Source: Azospirillum tabaci (GTDB lineage Bacteria; Pseudomonadota; Alphaproteobacteria; Azospirillales; Azospirillaceae). From it: a DNA stretch of 64,000 nt. The translations under genes and the position numbers were made by a program. A model generated the notes under the pieces. That model ran no database searches. It was not told the origin of the DNA and was given only the letters and a program-made list of their open reading frames with translations. Shown in pieces: positions 61,019 through 64,000 of this stretch (its first letter is position 1; every line of letters starts with the position of its first letter). Location: the NCBI RefSeq assembly GCF_014596085.1, contig NZ_JACCJY010000029.1, forward strand, positions 19,307 through 83,306, in the 5' to 3' direction.

Positions 61019-61317
61019 CGGGTCAGGAACCCCTTCGTGATCATGTCGCCCAACACTTCCAACACATCCGCGGCGATCTCCTCCCGCGGGGCGTCGAATT
61101 GCGCGGCCAGCGCCGCGATGGCCGCGCCCACCGTCACCGGAGGTTGGGCCCCCGGAGGCTGTGTAATGACGGCGCGCACCACCTCCAGCGCCACCTCGTC
61201 CAGGATCAGCACGCGCTCCGGCCCCAGAAGCTGCCAGTGGCCGCGCACCCGGTCCTGGCGGAGCATGACGCCTGGGGCCAGCCGAACCCGGTCCTCCTCG
61301 CGCACGCCGTCCGTCAT
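61015..61317 (-). CDS. pqqD: PQQ biosynthesis peptide chaperone PqqD
   Basis: Small RRE-type peptide-binding protein of 100 residues that presents PqqA to PqqE. It begins VREEDRVRLAPGVMLRQD and has LLGPERVLILDEVALEV and an acidic helix DEVALEVV region typical of PqqD. It overlaps pqqC upstream and pqqE downstream by 4 bases each, indicating coupled translation of partners. Confidence 0.94.
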   Translation of the reverse strand: MTDGVREEDRVRLAPGVMLRQDRVRGHWQLLGPERVLILDEVALEVVRAVITQPPGAQPPVTVGAAIAALAAQFDAPREEIAADVLEVLGDMITKGFLTR

Positions 61318-62090
61318 CGCGTGTAGACCGTCGGTTCCATATCGTCCGGCACGAAGGCGCCGGGCGGGATCAGGCCGGGCGACACATAGGCGTGGTGCAG
61401 CGCGTCCAGCTGCGCCCAGAGAAGCTCCGCCTTGTGGCGCAGCGCGCCGATCACCTGCTGCTGCTGCTCCGGGGTGCGGGCGTTGTCCAACACATACTGG
61501 AGCCCGAATTCGACGTCGCGCGGCGCCTCGTCCAGACGCTTGCGGAAGTAGGACAGGGTGGCGTCGTTGGCGAATGCGTAATAGGCCTCGAACCCGGCGA
61601 TGCGCTCGCGGTGAATGGCCGGGGCGAACAGCTCGGTCAGAGACGAGGCGACGGCCTCCAGCGTCGACTTGCTCGACACGAAGTTGACGTAGGAATCCAC
61701 GGCGTAGCGGGTCGCCGGCAGGATGCCCTTCAGCGAGGTGACGTAATCGCGGTCCAGCCCCAGCCCGTCGGTCAGGCGCAGCCAGCGCTCGATCCCGCCG
61801 ACCTTGCCTTCCTCGCGCTGGCCGCTTCCGCCGAAGCCGTCATGATCGAGCACGCGCTGAATCCAGATGCGGCGCAGCGCCGGGTCGTCCATCCGCGCCA
61901 TCAGGGCCAGATCCTTTTTGGGGATGCAGACCTGATAGTAGAAGCGATTCAGCGCCCAGGCCTGGACCTGCCCGCGCTTCAGCTTCCCGCCATGCAGCAG
62001 TTTGTGGAAGGGGTGGAGGTCGTGGTACTGGCGCTCGCCGATGGCGCGCAGCTCGCGTTCCAGGTCCTCGCGCGACAGCGCTGACGTCAT
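61314..62090 (-). CDS. pqqC: Pyrroloquinoline-quinone synthase PqqC
   Basis: Carries out the final oxidation and ring closure to PQQ, a cofactor-free oxidase. The 258-residue helical protein has HDLHPFHKLLHGGKLKRGQ, NRFYYQVCIPKKDLALM, RIWIQRVLDHDG, and FAPAIHRERIAGFEAYYAF. The ATG at 62090 overlaps the pqqB stop (ATGA); the longer open frame upstream lies in pqqB and has no conserved residues. Confidence 0.96.
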   Translation of the reverse strand: MTSALSREDLERELRAIGERQYHDLHPFHKLLHGGKLKRGQVQAWALNRFYYQVCIPKKDLALMARMDDPALRRIWIQRVLDHDGFGGSGQREEGKVGGIERWLRLTDGLGLDRDYVTSLKGILPATRYAVDSYVNFVSSKSTLEAVASSLTELFAPAIHRERIAGFEAYYAFANDATLSYFRKRLDEAPRDVEFGLQYVLDNARTPEQQQQVIGALRHKAELLWAQLDALHHAYVSPGLIPPGAFVPDDMEPTVYTR

Positions 62091-63016
62091 AGGGTGAACT
62101 CCATCCCGTCGTGGGCGATCTCCCAACCTTCGGCGGTGGCGGCGGCCCGTTCGGGCGAGTCGTCCAGCAGAGCCGGGTTGGTGTTGTTGATGTGGACGAA
62201 GACCTTCCGCCGCACGCCCAGGTCCTCGAAGGCGGCGATGGAGCCGTTCGGGCCGGACATCGCCATGTGGCCCATGCGCTGGCCGGTCTTGCTGCCGGTG
62301 CCGGCGCGGATCATCTCGTCGTCGGTCCAGGTGGTGCCGTCGAACAGCACCAGCGGCGCTCCGCGCAGCCGGTCGGCCAGCCAGCCCGGCATGGCCGCGC
62401 AGCCGGGGATGTAGAAGAACTCCCCGTCGCCGTTGCGGTCGCGGACGCGCAGCGCCACCGTGTCCTCCGCCACCGACCCGAAGCCGGCGGCGGACGGATC
62501 CTCCAGATAGAGCGCGACCTTGCCGGGAACGGCAAAGGCTTCGATCTCGAAGGGGAAGGGGGTGCCGGCGGCGTCGGCGGGAACCCAGGGACGGTCCAGC
62601 GCCATGGCGCGGCGCGGCGCAAGCTCCGGGTTGACCACGCGGAAGACCGCGTTCCCCTCCAGCACACGGTGCACCCGGTCGGTGGCGTAGACGGCCAGAG
62701 GCTGGGATTCGCGCAGGGTCAGCAGGCCCGCCACATGGTCGATGTCGGCGTTGGTCAGCACCGCCGCGGCGATGGGGCTGTGGCGAAGGCCGGTCTGCGG
62801 GTGCAGCGCCGGGTTGGCGAGGATCTGCTGGCCGATGTCCGGCGAGGCGTTCAGCAGCAGCCATCGCCCGTCGCCGCCGCTGACGGCGAGCGACGACTGG
62901 GTGCGCGGGCGGGCCGCCGGGTCGCCGGAGCGGGCGCGGCGGCAGCCCGCGCAGTTGCAGTTCCATTGCGGAAAACCGCCGCCCGCGGCGGAGCCAAGGA
63001 CGAGGATCGTCAGCAT
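62087..63016 (-). CDS. pqqB: PQQ biosynthesis protein PqqB
   Basis: Metallo-beta-lactamase-fold protein of 309 residues that hydroxylates the crosslinked peptide intermediate. Features are VLGSAAGGGFPQWNCNCAGC at the N-terminus with the structural zinc Cys residues, TNADIDHVAGLLTLRE (the degenerate metal site of PqqB), and FVHINNTNP near the end. It lies 54 bases after pqqA. GGAAGGG precedes the ATG. Confidence 0.96.
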   Translation of the reverse strand: MLTILVLGSAAGGGFPQWNCNCAGCRRARSGDPAARPRTQSSLAVSGGDGRWLLLNASPDIGQQILANPALHPQTGLRHSPIAAAVLTNADIDHVAGLLTLRESQPLAVYATDRVHRVLEGNAVFRVVNPELAPRRAMALDRPWVPADAAGTPFPFEIEAFAVPGKVALYLEDPSAAGFGSVAEDTVALRVRDRNGDGEFFYIPGCAAMPGWLADRLRGAPLVLFDGTTWTDDEMIRAGTGSKTGQRMGHMAMSGPNGSIAAFEDLGVRRKVFVHINNTNPALLDDSPERAAATAEGWEIAHDGMEFTL

Positions 63017-63070
63017 GGGATGCCCTTCCGGTTCAGGCGGCGGTCGTCACGCATGGAAACTGGCCGGCGC

Positions 63071-63151
63071 TCAGAGGCGGGCGCAGGCGTAGGCGTTGAT
63101 TTCGGTGCCGACGGCGATTTCGACGATCTGGGGCTTGCGCCAAGTCTTCAT
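63071..63151 (-). CDS. pqqA: PQQ precursor peptide PqqA
   Basis: Twenty-six-residue ribosomally made precursor of PQQ. The core EINAYA contains the conserved Glu and Tyr (spacing ExxxY) that are crosslinked and become the cofactor skeleton; the N-terminal MKTWRKPQIVEIAVG is the leader for PqqD/PqqE recognition. GGAGGA precedes the ATG. It is the first gene of the operon, as usual, and has its own promoter and leader hairpin upstream. Confidence 0.95.
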   Translation of the reverse strand: MKTWRKPQIVEIAVGTEINAYACARL

Positions 63152-63204
63152 GGTTGGGTCCTCCGCGCTTGGATTGGCCTTGGGATGACTCCCAGGGGGG
63201 TGTT

Positions 63205-63223
63205 GCCGCCCGCCGCGGGCGGC
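63205..63223. other. Hairpin in the pqqA leader
   Basis: GCCGCCCG-CCG-CGGGCGGC, a perfect 8-bp stem about 54 bases before the pqqA ATG on the minus strand. Without a T run it may be an RNA-stability element or a binding site. Confidence 0.55.
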
Positions 63224-63234
63224 CCCGCTAGCGA

Positions 63235-63262
63235 ACGTTAGAACGCTACGAGTGCGGGACAA
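63235..63262 (-). promoter_or_regulatory. Candidate promoter for the pqq operon
   Basis: On the minus strand TTGTCC and TAACGT are separated by 16 bases, just upstream of the leader hairpin. Confidence 0.5.
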
Positions 63263-63360
63263 GATGGTCTATGCGACTTTGGAAGCAGGTGCGCTGCACA
63301 ACCGGATAGGGTGCTTCGCCGACTGGGCGTTCTTCCGTGAGCGTTTGCATCCCAGCGGCC

Positions 63361-63389
63361 TTGCATCCCCCCGCACGCAAGGCTATCAA
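63361..63389 (+). promoter_or_regulatory. Sigma-70 promoter for eno
   Basis: TTGCAT and TATCAA with a 17-base spacer, 70 bases before the eno ATG. Confidence 0.7.
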
Positions 63390-63458
63390 GCCCGCGCGCT
63401 TCTTTTTCGCCTGGAAAGATCATCCGGTGGACGCGCGCAACGCGGAGGAAGGACAAAC

Positions 63459-64000
63459 ATGAGCGCCATTACCGAAATCCACGCCCGCGAGATCCTCGAC
63501 AGCCGCGGGAACCCGACCGTCGAGGTGGACGTCCTGCTCGAATCCGGCGCCTTCGGCCGCGCCGCCGTCCCGTCGGGCGCCTCGACCGGCGCGCACGAGG
63601 CGGTGGAGCTGCGCGACGGCGACAAGGCCCGCTACGGCGGCAAGGGCGTGCTGAAGGCCGTGGAGTCGGTCAACGGCGAGATCTTCGACGCCATCGCCGG
63701 CCTCGACGGCTCCAACCAGCGCGCCCTCGACCTCGCCATGATCGAGCTGGACGGCACCCCCAACAAGGGCCGCCTCGGCGCCAACGCCATCCTCGGCGTC
63801 TCGCTCGCCGTCGCCAAGGCGTCCGCGGAAGAAGCCGCGCTGCCGCTGTTCCGTTACGTCGGCGGCGCGTTTGCCAACCTGCTGCCGGTGCCGATGATGA
63901 ACATCATCAACGGCGGCGCCCACGCCGATAACCCGATCGACATCCAGGAGTTCATGGTCATGCCGGTCGGCGCCGAGAACGGCGCCGAGGCGATCCGCAT
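63459..64000 (+). CDS. eno: Enolase, 3'-truncated by the window
   Basis: Converts 2-phosphoglycerate to phosphoenolpyruvate in glycolysis. About 180 residues are present. The N-terminus AITEIHAREILDSRGNPTVE and the loop PSGASTGAHEAVELRD are diagnostic; LLPVPMMNIINGGAHADN follows. The ATG has GGAGGAAGGA upstream. The gene runs off the right end without a stop. The catalytic Lys region lies beyond the window. Confidence 0.97.
   Translation, partial: MSAITEIHAREILDSRGNPTVEVDVLLESGAFGRAAVPSGASTGAHEAVELRDGDKARYGGKGVLKAVESVNGEIFDAIAGLDGSNQRALDLAMIELDGTPNKGRLGANAILGVSLAVAKASAEEAALPLFRYVGGAFANLLPVPMMNIINGGAHADNPIDIQEFMVMPVGAENGAEAIR

Larger units (their letters stand above)
63152..63458. other. Divergent regulatory gap between pqqA and eno
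   Basis: About 307 bases carrying the pqq promoter and a leader palindrome on the minus strand and the eno promoter on the plus strand. No protein gene or RNA gene is seen in it. Confidence 0.7.

Overview
The window is a dense, high-GC chromosomal segment from an alphaproteobacterium. The best fit is the Rhodospirillales, and an Azospirillum-like organism in particular. Reasons are the nuoLMN-birA-coaX-rnj-mce order, DUF1467, a short-form ProS, the lolCD, dnaE, rpsB-tsf-pyrH-frr-uppS-cdsA-dxr-rseP-bamA-skp-fabZ-lpxA-lpxI-lpxB backbone, direct-repeat GTTC LexA sites and a trpGDC cluster of the kind described for Azospirillum brasilense. The genus is inferred from gene content and order, not from a database match. 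Both ends cut genes: nuoL on the left, eno on the right. I see no rRNA, tRNA, CRISPR array, insertion sequence or prophage.

Layout. 1-8.8 kb, plus strand: the end of the complex I operon (nuoL, nuoM, nuoN) runs into birA, coaX and rnj through 4-base overlaps or very short gaps, followed by methylmalonyl-CoA epimerase, a DUF1467 membrane protein and 3-methyladenine glycosylase I. 8.8-9.2 kb has no convincing protein gene but holds several hairpins and two intrinsic-terminator shapes; it may encode a small RNA. 9.2-16.6 kb: two uncharacterised proteins, proS, lolC-lolD, a Tat-like exported dienelactone-hydrolase-family protein, an EamA exporter (minus) and a small lipoprotein (minus). 16.8-34.5 kb, plus strand: dnaE, then the translation and envelope block rpsB, tsf, pyrH, frr, uppS, cdsA, dxr, rseP, bamA, skp, fabZ, lpxA, lpxI, lpxB and a glyoxalase. 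34.5-42.9 kb: GNAT enzyme, LysR regulator with a palindromic operator, glutathione S-transferase, gltA, gltX, comEC and lexA.

43-47.7 kb, minus strand: a tightly overlapped unit trpG-trpD-trpC-GNAT-moaC-moeA. 47.9-52.3 kb: a small secreted protein, a polysaccharide deacetylase, a metal-binding chaperone-like protein, a membrane protein and trpE, the last directly behind ppiD. 52.3-59.2 kb: ppiD, tpiA, secG, pyrG, a dienelactone-hydrolase-family gene and kdsA. 59.3-63.2 kb: a secreted helix-hairpin-helix protein, then a complete minus-strand pqqABCDE operon for the redox cofactor PQQ. This block lies between kdsA and eno, which are close neighbours in many alphaproteobacteria, so it looks like an accessory insertion into a conserved backbone.

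Most of the window is housekeeping: respiration, lipid A and outer-membrane assembly, translation, tryptophan and molybdenum-cofactor synthesis, and glycolysis. The less ordinary material is in the intergenic DNA: the structured 8.8-9.0 kb region, a 12-bp tandem repeat beside lexA, a triple GTTC array at lexA, a terminator-like hairpin 13 bases before kdsA, and a run of palindromes between the convergent HhH and pqqE genes. I found no clearly new multi-gene system.
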